From: Aphis gossypii | Taxonomy: Eukaryota; Arthropoda; Insecta; Hemiptera; Aphididae | NCBI RefSeq assembly: GCF_020184175.1 | Contig: NC_065533.1 | Span: 51,498,351 to 51,562,350 of the forward strand | Direction of reading: 5' to 3' | DNA length: 64,000 nt | In this document: positions 13,099 through 29,700 of the stretch, in pieces | How positions within the stretch are numbered: position 1 is the first letter of the stretch | How the letters are laid out: every line of letters starts with the position of its first letter | The notes under the pieces: model-generated | Database searches by the model: none | Told to the model about the DNA's origin: nothing | The model's input: only the letters and a program-made list of their open reading frames with translations | Made by a program: the position numbers and the translations under genes

Positions 13099-14787
13099 GA
13101 TTCTGAACGAAGTGATGAATGTATTGATTTTACAATGGTGTGTGTTTTTTTTTTTTTTTTTTTTTTTTTGTTTTTGTGTCTGTGTACAGCATAACTAGTC
13201 GAAATAATGCTCCAATTTCAAACAATGGGGGTGGTTTCCGATGTAAAAGTGAATATCCTTGGTGCATTATAGAGGTAAAAAGTTAACATTTTCCAACAGT
13301 TTTCAAAAAAATCGAGAAAAACAAAAAAAAAATGACGGAAAAACGGCAATTTTTACGCAAAACCAGTTTTCGACCAAATCAATTTTTTTTTATGGTTGTA
13401 TTTCAAAAACTAATTACTGAAAATACTTGAAATTTTCACCAAATGTTAATGTCAGTGGTATTCGTATATAGTTAAATTTTCAAAAAATTTTGACTTTTTT
13501 TGAGTTATTTATAGACCACTGAAATTTTCGATTTTTTTGAGAAATTTTTTTTAAAGTGTCGATAAAAAATTTTTGGATGACCAAAAAGTTTTGAAAATTT
13601 AATACAAGGTTCCTTATGAGTTGTTTTGAATGTAGCTAAAAAAAATTAAAAATCGTTAGTCACAATTTTTTTTTATAAGCGTTTTTAGTTCAAATTTTTA
13701 CGAAATCTGTCGAAAACGTGAAAATTTGCAAGTAATTTTGAAGTTGAAAAACCATAAAATTTTTTTCTTTTATAACTAAGTTTTGAAAATTTGGTACAAG
13801 GTTTTCCATACATTTTTCTTCAAATATCTGTAAAAAAAACTCTACCGGATTCAGACAAAAAATTTTTATGGGTGTTTGAAATTTAAATTTTTACAAAAAC
13901 CGCGTTAAATAACAGTTTAGCCTCAAACGATTTTTGATATTTGTTATTATTCAAAAAGTATAAGTCGTAGATACTTGAAAATTTTACCAGTTATTAAGAT
14001 TCGCGTTTTCTTTACGTGATTTAAATTTCAAAATATTTTGACTTTTTTTGAGCTATTTATAGACAACTGAAATTTTCAATTTTTCTGAAAAAATATTTTT
14101 GAAGTGTCGATAAAATTTTTTTGGCCCTATCAAAATACTTGAAAATTTAATACAAAGTTCCTCATATGTTATTCTTATAGTGATTAAAAAATTATAAGAA
14201 TACATAGCCACAATTTTTTTTATTAGCATTTGAAGTTCAAATTTTGACGAAAATTCGTCAAAATTATGAATATTTGCGAAATATTTGAAGTTGAAAAATC
14301 ATAAAATTTTTTGTGTTTATAACTAAGGATTAAAAATACAACACTAAGTTTTCCATAAGTTTACCTTCAAGTATCTATAGAGAAAACTCGAAGCATCATT
14401 ATAGGAAAAATTTTAAGTGCGTTTGAATTTTAAATTTTAACGAAATAGCGTAACGATAACGATTTATCCTCAAACGATTTTAAATATTTGTTATTATTCA
14501 AAAAGTATAAGTCGTAGATACTTGAAAATTTTACCAGTTATTAAGATTCGCGTTTTCTTTACGTGATTTAATTTTCAAAATATTTTTTAATATAAGCTGG
14601 TTTTTTTAAACCACCTTTTTCACCAACCACTAGAAATTATATCCTAGGCTGACAAATCATCTTCGTTCAGAATCGTTTTTCGTATACAATGATAACTATC
14701 ATTGGATTCAAATTTAACACTCCTATAATATATAATAATGATCCATACGGCACCTAATGTACAGCAGAGCGGTACTCACTTGCCCGC
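13099..14787 (+). mobile_element. Non-coding dispersed repeat inserted in the satellite
   Basis: This 1.7-kb stretch has no satellite monomers and interrupts one in mid-unit. It begins GATTCTGAACGAAG (13,099-13,112), and the exact inverse CTTCGTTCAGAATC lies at 14,661-14,674. A further tail of about 110 bp ends ACTCACTTGCC. After the start comes a T-run of 25 (13,145-13,169), then AT-rich sequence with no long ORF. An internal duplication about 540 bp apart is visible (13,930-14,040 and 14,470-14,580, sharing GTATAAGTCGTAGATACTTG). Other copies or relics lie at 55,947-56,690, 51,021-51,350 and 5,874-5,990. I cannot name the family. A hairpin near the 3' end of the 56-kb copy suggests a Helitron-like element, but this is inference. 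Confidence 0.7.
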
Positions 14788-17700
14788 TTTTTTTTTTTAT
14801 TATTTACATTCATATAAATATGACTTTTTTATTAATAATTTAATAAAACACTTTTCACAAACTCACACAGCTAAACACAAAAATTATACAATATTGCCTA
14901 TATCCAACCCCTTGAAAACGATATGCTTTCAATATTATTAGTTCTTATATGAGTGTAAATATGACAATTTTGTTAGTAATTAGCAAATTTAAGACATCAG
15001 ATTTCATTCCTAACAGATGAAAGGATAACCATTAGATTCATTATAAAATTTAGAAAAAATATGATAAACTCATTGAATAAAATGATAATATTTAATTTAT
15101 AAAAAAATAATAACCAAATTTTTGTTTTTAAAATGTTTGTTAATATGACAATTTTGTTAGCCATTTTCAAATTTAAGACATAATATTTCATTTCAAACAC
15201 ATGAAAGTATAATTATTAGATTCATTTTAAAATTTAGAAAAAATATGATAAAACCCATTGAATAAAATGATAATATTTAATTTAGAAAAAAATAATAACC
15301 AATTTTTTATTCTTTATTATTAACATTCATATAAATATGACTTTTTTATTAATAATTTGCTGATTTAAGACAAAAGATTTCATTTCAAACACATAAAAGT
15401 ATAATCATTAGATTCATTTTAAAATTTAGAAAAAATATGATATAACTCATTGACAAAAATGATAATATATATTTTAGAAAAAAATAATAACCAATTTTTT
15501 ATTTTTTATTATTTACATTCATATAAATATGACTTTTTTATTAATACTTTGCTGATTTTAGACATAATATTTCATTCCTAACAGATGAAAGTATAATAAT
15601 AAGATTCATTATAAAATTGAGAAAAAATATACTATTACTTTTTGAAAAATATTATAATATTAAATTTAAAAAGACTAAATACTAATTTTTATTTTTAATG
15701 ATATAATGTGTTCAAGTAACACACAGAAACTACTGATCAAACACTTTTCACAAACTCACACAGCTAAACACAAATATTATTCAATATTGCCTATATCCAA
15801 CCCCTTGAAAACGGTATGCTTTCAATATTATTAGTTCTTATATGAGTGTAAATATGACAATTTTGTTAGTAATTAGCAAATTTAAGACAAAAGATTTCAT
15901 TTCTAACAGATGAAAGTATAAAAATTACATTCATTTTAAAATTTAGAAAAAATATGATATAACTCATTGAATAAAATGATAATATTTAATTTAGAAAAAA
16001 ATAATAACCAATTTTTTTTTTTATACGGTGTAAATATGATTATTTTGTTAATTATTTTTAAATTTAACACATAATATTTCATTCCTAACAGATGAAAGTA
16101 TAATAATTAGGTTCATTATAAAATTTAGAAAAAATATACTATTACTTTTTGAAAAATATTATAATATTAAATTAATAAAAAAATAATAACCAAATTTTTA
16201 TTTTTAAAACGTTTGTAAATATGACAATTTTGTGAGCCATTTTCAAATTTAAGACATAATATTTCATATCAAACACATGAAAGTATAATTATTAGATTCA
16301 TTTTAAAATTTAGAAAAAATATGATAAAACCCATTGAATAAAATGATAATATTTAATTTAGAAAAAAAAAATAACCAATTTTTTATTCTTTATTATTAAC
16401 ATTCATATAAATATGACTTTTTTATTAATAATTTGCTGATTTAAGACAAAAGATTTCATTTCTAACAGATGAAAGTATAAAAATTACATTCATTTTAAAA
16501 TTTAGAAAAAATATGATATAACTCATTGTATAAAATGATAATATTTTATTTATAAAATGATAAAAACAAAGTTTTAATTTTTGATTATTTACATTCGTAT
16601 AAATATGACTATATTTTTAATAATTTGCTAATTTAAGACATAACATTTCATTTCAAACACATAAAAGTATAAAAATTAGATGCATTTTAAAATTTAGAAA
16701 AAATATGATATAACTCATTGACAAAAATGATAATATATAATTTAGAAAAAAATAATAACCAATTTTTTATTTTTTATTATTTACATTCATATAAATATGA
16801 CTTTTTTATTAATACTTTGCTGATTATAGACATAATATTTCATTCCTAACAGATGAAAGTATAAAAATAAGATTCATTATAAAATTTAGAAAAAATATAC
16901 TATTACTTTTTGAAAAATATTATAATATTAAATTTAAAAAGACTAAATACTAATTTTTATTTTTAATGATATAATGTGTTCAAGTAACACACAGAAACTA
17001 CTGATCAAACACTTTTCACAAACTCACACAGCTAAACACAAAAATTATTCAATATTGCCTATATCCAACCCCTTGAAAACGGTATGCTTTCAATATTATT
17101 AGTTCTTATATGAGTGTAAATATGACAATTTTGTTAGTAATTAGCAAATTTAAGACATAAGCTTTCATTCCTAACAGATGAAAGTATAAAAATTACATTC
17201 ATTTTAAAATTTAGAAAAAATATGATATAACTCATTAAGTAAAATGATAATATTTTATTTATAAAATGATAAAAACAAAGTTTTATTTTTTATTATTTAC
17301 ATTCATATAAATATGACTTTCTTATTAATAATTTGCTGAATTAAGACATAATATTTCATTCCTAACAGATGAAAGTATAAAAATTACATTCATTTTAAAA
17401 TTTAGAAAAAAATGATATAACTCATTGAATAAAATGATAATATTTTATTTATAAAATGATAAAAACAAAATTTTAATTTTTGATTATTTACATTCGTATA
17501 AATATGACTATTTTTTTAATAATTGCTAATTTAAGACATAATATTTCATTCCTAACAGATGAAAGTATAATAATTAGATTCATTATAAAATTTAGAAAAA
17601 ATATACTATTACTTTTTGAAAAATATTATAATATTAAATTTATAAAAAAATAATAACCAAATTTTTGTTTTTAAAACGTTTGTTAATATGACAATTTTGT

Positions 17701-20700
17701 TAGCAATTTTCATATTTATGACATAATATTTCATTCCTAACAGATGAAAGTATAAAAATTATATTCATTTTAAAATTTAGAAAAAATATGGTATAACTCA
17801 TTGAATAAAATGATAATATTTTATTTATAAAATGATAAAAAAAAGCTTTTATTTTTGATTATTTACATTCGTATAAATATGACTATTTTTTTAATAATTT
17901 GCTAATTTAAGACATAATATTTCATTTCAAACTCATGAAAGTATAATCATTACATTCATTTTTAAATTTAGAAAAAATATGATAAATTCATTGAATAAAA
18001 TGATAATATTTTAATTAATAAAAAAATAATAACCAATTTTTTTTTTTTAAACTGTGTAAATATGACAATTTTGTTAGCCATTTTCAAATTTAAGACATAA
18101 TATTTCATTTCAAACACATGAAAGTATAATTATTAGATTCATTTTAAAATTTAGAAAAAATATGATAAAACCCATTGAATAAAATGATAATATTTAATTT
18201 AGAAAAAAATAATAACCAATTTTTTATTCTTTATTATTAACATTCATATAAATATGACTTTTTTATTAATAATTTGCTGATTTAAGACAAAAGATTTCAT
18301 TTCAAACACATAAAAGTATAATCATTAGATTCATTTTAAAATTTAGAAAAAATATGATAAATTCATTGAATAAAATGATAATATTTAATTTAGAAAAAAA
18401 TAATAACCATTTTTTATTTTTTATTATTTACATTCATATAAATATGACTTTTTTATTAATACTTTGCTGATTTTAGACATAATATTTCATTCCTAACAGA
18501 TGAAAGTATAATAATAAGATTCATTATAAAATTGAGAAAAAATATACTATACTTTTTGAAAAATATTATAATATTAAATTTAAAAAGACTAAATACTAAT
18601 TTTTATTTTTAATGATATAATGTGTTCAAGTAACACACAGAAACTACTGATCAAACACTTTTCACAAACTCACACAGCTAAACACAAATATTATTCAATA
18701 TTGCCTATATCCAAACCCTTGAAAACGGTATGCTTTCAATATTATTAGTTCTTATATGAGTGTAAATATGACAATTTTGTTAGTAATTAGCAAATTTAAG
18801 ACAAAAGATTTCATTTCTAACAGATGAAAGTATAAAAATTACATTCATTTTAAAATTTAGAAAAAATATGATATAACTCATTGAATAAAATGATAATATT
18901 TAATTTAGAAAAAAATAATAACCAATTTTTTTTTTTATACGGTGTAAATATGATTATTTTGTTAATTATTTTTAAATTTAACACATAATATTTCATTCCT
19001 AACAGATGAAAGTATAATAATTAGGTTCATTATAAAATTTAGAAAAAATATACTATTACTTTTTGAAAAATATTATAATATTAAATTAATAAAAAAATAA
19101 TAACCAATTTTTTTTTTAAAACGTTTGTAAATATGACAATTTTGTGAGCCATTTTCAAATTTAAGACATAATATTTCATATCAAACACATGAAAGTATAA
19201 TTATTAGATTCATTTTAAAATTTAGAAAAAATATGATAAAACCCATTGAATAAAATGATAATATTTAATTTAGAAAAAAAAATAACCAATTTTTTATTCT
19301 TTATTATAACATTCATATAAATATGACTTTTTTATTAATAATTTGCTGATTTAAGACAAAAGATTTCATTTCTAACAGATGAAAGTATAAAAATTACATT
19401 CATTTTAAAATTTAGAAAAAATATGATATAACTCATTGTATAAAATGATAATATTTTATTTATAAAATGATAAAAACAAAGTTTTAATTTTTGATTATTT
19501 ACATTCGTATAAATATGACTATATTTTTAATAATTTGCTAATTTAACACATAACATTTCATTTCAAACACATAAAAGTATAATCATTAGATGCATTTTAA
19601 AATTTAGAAAAAATATGATATAACTCATTGACAAAAATGATAATATATATTTTAGAAAAAAATAATAACCAATTTTTTATTTTTTATTATTTACATTCAT
19701 ATAAATATGACTTTTTTATTAATACTTTGCTGATTTTAGACATAATATTTCATTCCTAACAGATGAAAGTATAATAATAAGATTCATTATAAAATTGAGA
19801 AAAAATATACTATTACTTTTTGAAAAATATTATAATATTAAATTAAAAAGACTAAATACTAATTTTTATTTTTAATGATATAATGTGTTCAAGTAACACA
19901 CAGAAACTACTGATCAAACACTTTTCACAAACTCACACAGCTAAACACAAATATTATTCAATATTGCCTATATCCAACCCCTTGAAAACGGTATGCTTTC
20001 AATATTATTAGTTCTTATATGAGTGTAAATATGACAATTTTGTTAGTAATTAGCAAATTTAAGACAAAAGATTTCATTTCTAACAGATGAAAGTATAAAA
20101 ATTACATTCATTTTAAAATTTAGAAAAAATATGATATAACTCATTGAATAAAATGATAATATTTAATTTAGAAAAAAATAATAACCAATTTTTTTTTTTA
20201 TACGGTGTAAATATGATTATTTTGTTAATTATTTTTAAATTTAACACATAATATTTCATTCCTAACAGATGAAAGTATAATAATTAGGTTCATTATAAAA
20301 TTTAGAAAAAATATACTATTACTTTTTGAAAAATATTATAATATTAATTAATAAAAAAATAATAACCAAATTTTTATTTTTAAAACGTTTGTAAATATGA
20401 CAATTTTGTGAGCCATTTTCAAATTTAAGACATAATATTTCATATCAAACACATGAAAGTATAATTATTAGATTCATTTTAAAATTTAGAAAAAATATGA
20501 TAAAACCCATTGAATAAAATGATAATATTTAATTTAGAAAAAAAAAATAACCAATTTTTTATTCTTTATTATTAACATTCATATAAATATGACTTTTTTA
20601 TTAATAATTTGCTGATTTAAGACAAAAGATTTCATTTCTAACAGATGAAAGTATAAAAATTACATTCATTTTAAAATTTAGAAAAAATATGATATAACTC

Positions 20701-23700
20701 ATTGTATAAAATGATAATATTTTATTTATAAAATGATAAAAACAAAGTTTTAATTTTTGATTATTTACATTCGTATAAATATGACTATATTTTTAATAAT
20801 TTGCTAATTTAAGACATAACATTTCATTTCAAACACATAAAAGTATAATCATTAGATGCATTTTAAAATTTAGAAAAAATATGATATAACTCATTGAATA
20901 AAATGATAATATTTAATTTAGAAAAAAATAATAACCAATTTTTTTTTTTATACGGTGTAAATATGATTATTTTGTTAATTATTTTTAAATTTAACACATA
21001 ATATTTCATTCCTAACAGATGAAAGTATAATAATTAGGTTCATTATAAAATTAGAAAAAAATACTATTACTTTTTGAAAAATATTATAATATTAAATTAA
21101 TAAAAAAATAATAACCAAATTTTTATTTTTAAAACGTTTGTAAATATGACAATTTTGTGAGCCATTTTCAAATTTAAGACATAATATTTCATATCAAACA
21201 CATGAAAGTATAATTATTAGATTCATTTTAAAATTTAGAAAAAATATGATAAAACCCATTGAATAAAATGATAATATTTAATTTAGAAAAAAAAAATAAC
21301 CAATTTTTTATTCTTTATTATTAACATTCATATAAATATGACTTTTTTATTAATAATTTGCTGATTTAAGACAAAAGATTTCATTCCTAACAGATGAAAG
21401 TATAAAAATAAGATTCATTATAAAATTTAGAAAAAATATACTATTACTTTTTGAAAAATATTATAATATTAAATTTAAAAAGACTAAATACTAATTTTTA
21501 TTTTTAATGATATAATGTGTTCAAGTAACACACAGAAACTACTGATCAAACACTTTTCACAAACTCACACAGCTAAACACAAAAATTATTCAATATTGCC
21601 TATATCCAACCCCTTGAAAACGGTATGCTTTCAATATTATTAGTTCTTATATGAGTGTAAATATGACAATTTTGTTAGTAATTAGCAAATTTAAGACATA
21701 AGCTTTCATTCCTAACAGATGAAAGTATAAAAATTACATTCATTTTTAAAATTTAGAAAAAATATGATATAACTCATTAAGTAAAATGATAATATTTTAT
21801 TTATAAAATGATAAAAACAAAGTTTTATTTTTTATTATTTACATTCATATAAATATGACTTTCTTATTAATAATTTGCTGAATTAAGACATAATATTTCA
21901 TTCCTAACAGATGAAAGTATAAAAATTACATTCATTTTAAAATTTAGAAAAAATATGATATAACTCATTGAATAAAATGATAATATTTTATTTATAAAAT
22001 GATAAAAACAAAATTTTAATTTTTGATTATTTACATTCGTATAAATATGACTATTTTTTTTAATAATTTGCTAATTTAAGACATAATATTTCATTCCTAA
22101 CAGATGAAAGTATAATAATTAGATTCATTATAAAATTTAGAAAAAATATACTATTACTTTTTGAAAAATATTATAATATTAAATTTATAAAAAAATAATA
22201 ACCAAATTTTTGTTTTTAAAACGTTTGTTAATATGACAATTTTGTTAGCAATTTTCATATTTATGACATAATATTTCATTCCTAACAGATGAAAGTATAA
22301 AAATTATATTCATTTTAAAATTTAGAAAAAATATGGTATAACTCATTGAATAAAATGATAATATTTTATTTATAAAATGATAAAAAAAAGCTTTTATTTT
22401 TGATTATTTACATTCGTATAAATATGACTATTTTTTTAATAATTTGCTAATTTAAGACATAATATTTCATTTCAAACTCATGAAAGTATAATCATTACAT
22501 TCATTTTTAAATTTAGAAAAAATATGATAAATTCATTGAATAAAATGATAATATTTTAATTAATAAAAAAATAATAACCAATTTTTTTTTTTTAAACTGT
22601 GTAAATATGACAATTTTGTGAGCCATTTTCAAATTTAAGACTTAATATTTCATTTCTAACAGATGAAAGTATAATAATTAGATTCATTATAAAATTTAGA
22701 AAAAATTTACTATTACTTTTTGAAAAATATTATAATATTTTAATTAATAAAAAAATAATAACCAATTTTTTTTTTTTAAACTGTGTAAATATGATTATTT
22801 TTTTAATAATTTGCTAATTTAAGACATAATATTTCATTTCAAACACATGAAAGTATAAGCATTAGATTCATTATAAAATTTAGAAAAAATATGATATAAC
22901 TCATTGTATAAAATGATAATATTTTATTTATAAAATGATAAAAACAAAGTTTTAATTTTTGATTATTTACATTCGTATAAATATGACTATATTTTTAATA
23001 ATTTGCTAATTTAAGACATAACATTTCATTTCAAACACATAAAAGTATAATCATTAGATTCATTTTAAAATTTAGAAAAAATATGATATAACTCATTGAC
23101 AAAAATGATAATATATATTTTAGAAAAAAATAATAACCAATTTTTTATTTTTTATTATTTACATTCATATAAATTTGACTTTTTTATTAATACTTTGCTG
23201 ATTTTAGACATAATATTTCATTCCTAACAGATGAAAGTATAATAATAAGATTAATTATAAAATTTAGAAAAAATATACTATTACTTTTTGAAAAATATTA
23301 TAATATTAAATTTAAAAAGACTAAATACTAATTTTTATTTTTAATGATATAATGTGTTCAAGTAACACACAGAAACTACTGATCAAACACTTTTCACAAA
23401 CTCACACAGCTAAACACAAAAATTATTCAATATTGCCTATATCCAACCCCTTGAAAACGGTATGCTTTCAATATTATTAGTTCTTATATGAGTGTAAATA
23501 TGACAATTTTGTTAGTAATTAGCAAATTTAAGACATAAGATTTCATTTCTAACAGATGAAAGTATAAAAATTATATTCATTATAAAATTTAGAAAAAATA
23601 TACTATTACTTTTTGAAAAATATTATAATATTAAATTTATAAAAAAATAATAACCAAATTTTGTTTTTAAAACGTTTGTTAATATGACAATTTTGTTAGC

Positions 23701-26700
23701 AATTTTCATATTTATGACATAATATTTCATTTCAATCAGATGAATGGATAACCATTATATTCATTTTAAAATTTAGAAAAAATATGATATAACTCATTGT
23801 ATAAAATGATAATATTATTTTATAAAATGATAAAAAACAAGTTTTAATTTTTGATTATTTACATTCGTATAAATATGACTATATTTTTAATAATTTGCTA
23901 ATTTAGACACATAAATTTCATTTCAAACACATGAAAGTATAATTATTAGATTCATTTTAAAATTTAGAAAAATATGATAAAACCCATTGAATAAAATGAT
24001 AATATTTAATTTAGAAAAAAAAAATAACCAATTTTTTATTCTTTATTATTAACATTCATATAAATATGACTTTTTTATTAATATTTGCTGATTTAAGACA
24101 AAAGATTTCATTCCTAACAGATGAAGTATAAAAATAAGATTCGTTATAAAATTTAGAAAAAATATACTATTACTTTTTGAAAAATATTATAATATTAAAT
24201 TTAAAAAGACTAAATACTAATTTTTATTTTTAATGATATAATGTGTTCAAGTAACACACAGAAACTACTGATCAAACCCTTTTCACAAACTCACACAGCT
24301 AAACACAAAAATTATTCAATATTGCCTATATCCAACCCCTTGAAAACGGTATGCTTTCAATATTATTAGTTCTTATATGAGTGTAAATATGACAATGTTA
24401 GTAATTAGCAAATTAAGACATAAGCTTTCATTCCTAACAGATGAAAGTATAAAAATTACATTCATTTTAAAATTTAGAAAAAATATGATATACTCATTAA
24501 GTAAAATGATAATATTTTATTTATAAAATGATAAAAACAAAGTTTTAATTTTTGATTATTTACATTCGTATAAATATGACAATTTTGTTAGTAATTAGTA
24601 AATTTAAGACATAAGATTTCATTTCTAACAGATGAAATGAAAGTATAAAAATTATATTCATTTTAAAATTTAGAAAAAATATGGTATAACTCATTGAATA
24701 AAATGATAATATTTTATTTATAAAATGATAAAAAAAACGATAAATCTTTGATTATTTACATTCGTATAAATATGACTATTTTTTTAATAATTTGCTAATT
24801 TAAGACATAATATTTCATTTCAAACTCATGAAAGTATAATCATTACATTCATTTTTAAATTTAGAAAAAATATGATAAATTCATTGAATAAAATGATAAT
24901 ATTTTAATTAATAAAAAAATAATAACCAATTTTTTTTTTTTTTTAAACTAGTGTAAATATGATTATTTTGTTAATAATTTTCAAATTTAAGACATATATT
25001 TCATTCCTAACAGATGAAAGTATAATAATTAGGTGCATTATAAAATGTAGAAAAAATATACTATTACTTTTTGAAAAATATTTTATTTATAAAATGATAA
25101 AAACAAAGTTTTAATTTTTGATTATTTACATTCGTATAAATATGACATTTTGTTAGCAATTTTCAAATTTAAGACATACTATTTCATTTCAAACAGATGA
25201 AAGTATAAAAATTATATTCATTTTAAAATTTAGAAAAAATATGATATAACTCATTGAATAAAATTATAATATTAAATTTAAAAAGACTAAATACTAATTT
25301 TTAATTTTTAATGATATAATGTGTTCAAGTAACACACAGAAACTAATGATCAAACACTTTTCACAAACTCACACAGCTAAACACAAAAATTATTCAATAT
25401 TGCCTTTATCCAACCCCTTGAAAACGGTATGCTTTCAATGTTATTAGTTCTTATATGAGTGTAAATATGACAATTTTGTTAGTAATTAGCAAATTTAAGA
25501 CATAAGACTTCATTCCTAACAGATGAAAGGATAACCATTAGATTCATTATAAAATTTAGAAAAAATATGATATAACTCATTGACAAAAATGATAATATAT
25601 AATTTAGAAAAAAATAATAACCAATTTTTTATTTTTTATTATTTACATTCATACAAATATGACTCTTTTATTAATACTTTGCTGATTTAAGACATAATAT
25701 TTCATTCCTAACAGATGAAAGGATAACCCATTAGATTCGTTTTAAAATTTAGAAAAAATATACTTTTACTTTTTGAAAAATTATATAATATTTAATTTAG
25801 AAAAACATAATAACCAATTTTTTATTCTTTTTATTTACATTCATATAAATATGACTTTTTATTAATAATTTAATAAAACACTTTTCACAAACTCACACAG
25901 CTAAACACAAATATTATTCAATATTGCCTATATCCAACCCCTTGAAAACGGTATGCTTTCAATATTATTAGTTCTTATATGAGTGTAAATATGACAATTT
26001 TGTTAGTAATTAGCAAATTTAAGACATAAGATTTCATTTCTAACAGATGAAAGTATAAAAATTACATTCATTTTAAAATTTAGAAAAAATATGATATAAC
26101 TCATTGAATAAAATGATAATATTTTATTTATAAAATGATAAAAAAAAGTTTTAATTTTTGATTATTTACATTCGTATAAATATGACTATTTTTTTAATAA
26201 TTTGCTAATTTAAGACATAATATTTAATTGCAAACACATGAAAGTATAAGCATTAGATTCATTTTAAAATTTAGAAAAAATATGATAAACTCATAGAATA
26301 AAATGATAATATTTAATTTATAAAAAAAATAACCAATTTTTTTTTTTATACTGTGTAAATATGATTATTTTTGTAAATAATTTTCAAATTTAAGACATAA
26401 TATTTCATTCCTAACAGATGAAAGTATAATAATTAGGTTCATTATAAAATTTAGAAAAAAAATACTATTACTTTTTGAAAAATATTATATTTAATTTATA
26501 AAAAAATAATAACCAATTTTTGTTTTTAAAACGTTTGTTAATATGACAATTTTGTTAGCAATTTTCATATTTATGACATAATATTTCATTTCAATCAGAT
26601 GAATGGATAACCATTATATTCATTTTAAAATTTAGAAAAAATATGATATCCTCATTGTATAAAATGATAATTTTTATTTATAAAATGATAAAAACAAAGT

Positions 26701-29700
26701 TTTAATTTTTGATTATTTACATTCGTATAAATATGACTATATTTTTAATAATTTGCTAATTTAAGACATAACATTTCATTTCAAACACATGAAAGTATAA
26801 TTATTAGATTCATTTTAAAATTTAGAAAAAATATGATAAAACCCATTGAATAAAATGATAATATTAATTTAGAAAAAAAAAAACCAAATTTTTTATTCTT
26901 TATTATTAACATTCATATAAATATGACTTTTTTATTAATAATTTGCTGATTTAAGACAAAAGATTTCATTCCTAACAGATGAAAGTATAAAAATAAGATT
27001 CATTATAAAATTTAGAAAAAATATACTATTACTTTTTGAAAATATTATAATATTAAATTTAAAAAGACTAAATACTAATTTTTATTTTTAATGATATAAT
27101 GTGTTCAAGTAACACACAGAAACTACTGATCAAACACTTTTCACAAACTCACACAGCTAAACACAAAAATTATTCAATATTGCCTATCCAACCCCTTGAA
27201 AACGGTATGCTTTCAATATTATTAGTTCTTATATGAGTGTAAATACAATTTTGTTAGTAATTAGCAAATTTAAGACATAAGCTTTCATTCCTAACAGATG
27301 AAAGTATAAAAATTACATTCATTTTAAAATTTAGAAAAAATATGATATAACTCATTAAGTAAAATGATAATATTTTATTTATAAAATGATAAAAACAAAG
27401 TTTTATTTTTTATTATTTACATTCATATAAATATGACTTTCTTATTAATAATTTGCTGAATTAAGACATATTATTTCATTCCTAACAGATGAAAGTATAA
27501 AAATTACATTCATTTTAAAATTTAGAAAAAATATGATATAACTCATTGAATAAAATGATAATATTTTATTTATAAAATGATAAAAACAAAATTTTAATTT
27601 TTGATTATTTACATTCGTATAAATATGACTATTTTTTTTATAATTTGCTAATTTAAGACATAATATTTCATTCCTAACAGATGAAAGTATAATAATTAGA
27701 TTCATTATAAAATTTAGAAAAATATACTATTACTTTTTGAAAAATATTATAATATTAAATTTATAAAAAAATAATAACCAAATTTTTGTTTTTAAAACGT
27801 TTGTTAATATGACAATTTTGTTAGCAATTTTCATATTTATGACATAATATTTCATTCCTAACAGATGAAGTATAAAAATTATATTCATTTTAAAATTTAG
27901 AAAAAATATGGTATAACTCATTGAATAAAAATGATATATATTTATTTATAAAATGATAAAAAAAAGCTTTTATTTTTGATTATTTACATTCGTATAAATA
28001 TGACTATTTTTTTAATAATTTGCTAATTTAAGACATAATATTTCATTTCAAACTCATGAAAGAATAATCATTAGATGCATTTTAAAATTTAGAAAAAATA
28101 TGATATAACTCATTGAATAAAATGATTATTTAATTTAGAAAAATAATAACCAATTTTTTTTTTTATACGGTGTAAATATGATTATTTTGTTAATTATTTT
28201 TAAATTTAACACATAATATTTCATTCCTAACAGATGAAAGTATAATAATTAGGTTCATTATAAAATTTAGAAAAAATATACTATTACTTTTTGAAAATAT
28301 TATAATATTAATTAATAAAAAAATAATAACCAATTTTTATTTTTAAAACGTTTGTAAATATGACAATTTTGTGAGCCATTTTCAAATTTAAGACATAATA
28401 TTTCATATCAAACACATGAAAGTATAATTATTAGATTCATTTTAAAATTTAGAAAAAATATGATAAAACCATTGAATAAAATGATAATATTTAATTTAGA
28501 AAAAAAAATAACCAATTTTTTATTCTTTATTATTAACATTCATATAAATATGACTTTTTTATTAATAATTTGCTGATTTAAGACAAAACATTTCATTCCT
28601 AACAGATGAAAGTATAAAAATAAGATTCATTATAAAATTTAGAAAAAATATACTATTACTTTTTGAAAATATTATAATATTAAATTTAAAAAGACTAAAT
28701 ACTAATTTTTATTTTTAATGATATAATGTGTTCAAGTAACACACAGAAACTACTGATCAAACACTTTTCACAAACTCACACAGCTAACACAAAAATTATT
28801 CAATATTGCCTATATCCAACCCCTTGAAAACGGTATGCTTCAATATTATTAGTTCTTATATGAGTGTAAATATGACAATTTTGTTAGTAATTAGCAAATT
28901 TAAGACATAAGCTTTCATTCCTAACAGATGAAAGTATAAAAATTACATTCATTTTAAAATTTAGAAAAAATATGGTATAACTCATTGAATAAAATGATAA
29001 TATTTTATTTATAAAATGATAAAAACAAAGTTTTATTTTTTATTATTTACATTCATATAAATATGACTTTTTTATTAATAATTTGCTGATTTAAGACATA
29101 ATATTTCATTCCTAACAGATGAAAGTATAATAATTAGATTCATTATAAAAATTAGAAAAAAAATACTATTACTTTTTGAAAAATATTATAATATTAAATT
29201 TATAAAAAATCAATAACCAAATTTTTGTTTTTAAAACGTTTGTTAATATGACAATTTTGTTAGCAATTTTCATATTTATGACATAATATTTCATTCCTAA
29301 CAGATGAAAGTATAAAAATTATATTCATTTTAAAATTTAGAAAAAATATGGTATAACTCATTGAATAAAATGATAATATTTTATTTATAAAATGATAAAA
29401 AAAAGCTTTTATTTTTGATTATTTACATTCGTATAAATATGACTTTCTTATTAATAATTTGCTGAATTAAGACATAATATTTCATTCCTAACAGATGAAA
29501 GTATAAAAATTACATTCATTTTAAAATTTAGAAAAAATATGATATAACTCATTGAATAAAATGATAATATTTTATTTATAAAATGATAAAAACAAAATTT
29601 TAATTTTTGATTATTTACATTCGTATAAATATGACTATTTTTTTAATAATTTGCTAATTTAAGACATAATATTTCATTCCTAACAGATGAAAGTATAATA

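Noticed and set aside
14738..15200. Short open frames at the boundary between the dispersed repeat and the satellite
   Set aside because: They are made of satellite monomer sequence and repeat tail, with low-complexity residues and no domain.
27445..27921. Open frames of 63-86 codons with repeated SSVRNEI/SSVGMKYY-like phrases
   Set aside because: The repeated peptide is a translation of the tandem monomer. Equivalent frames are broken in most other monomers, so there is no protein selection.
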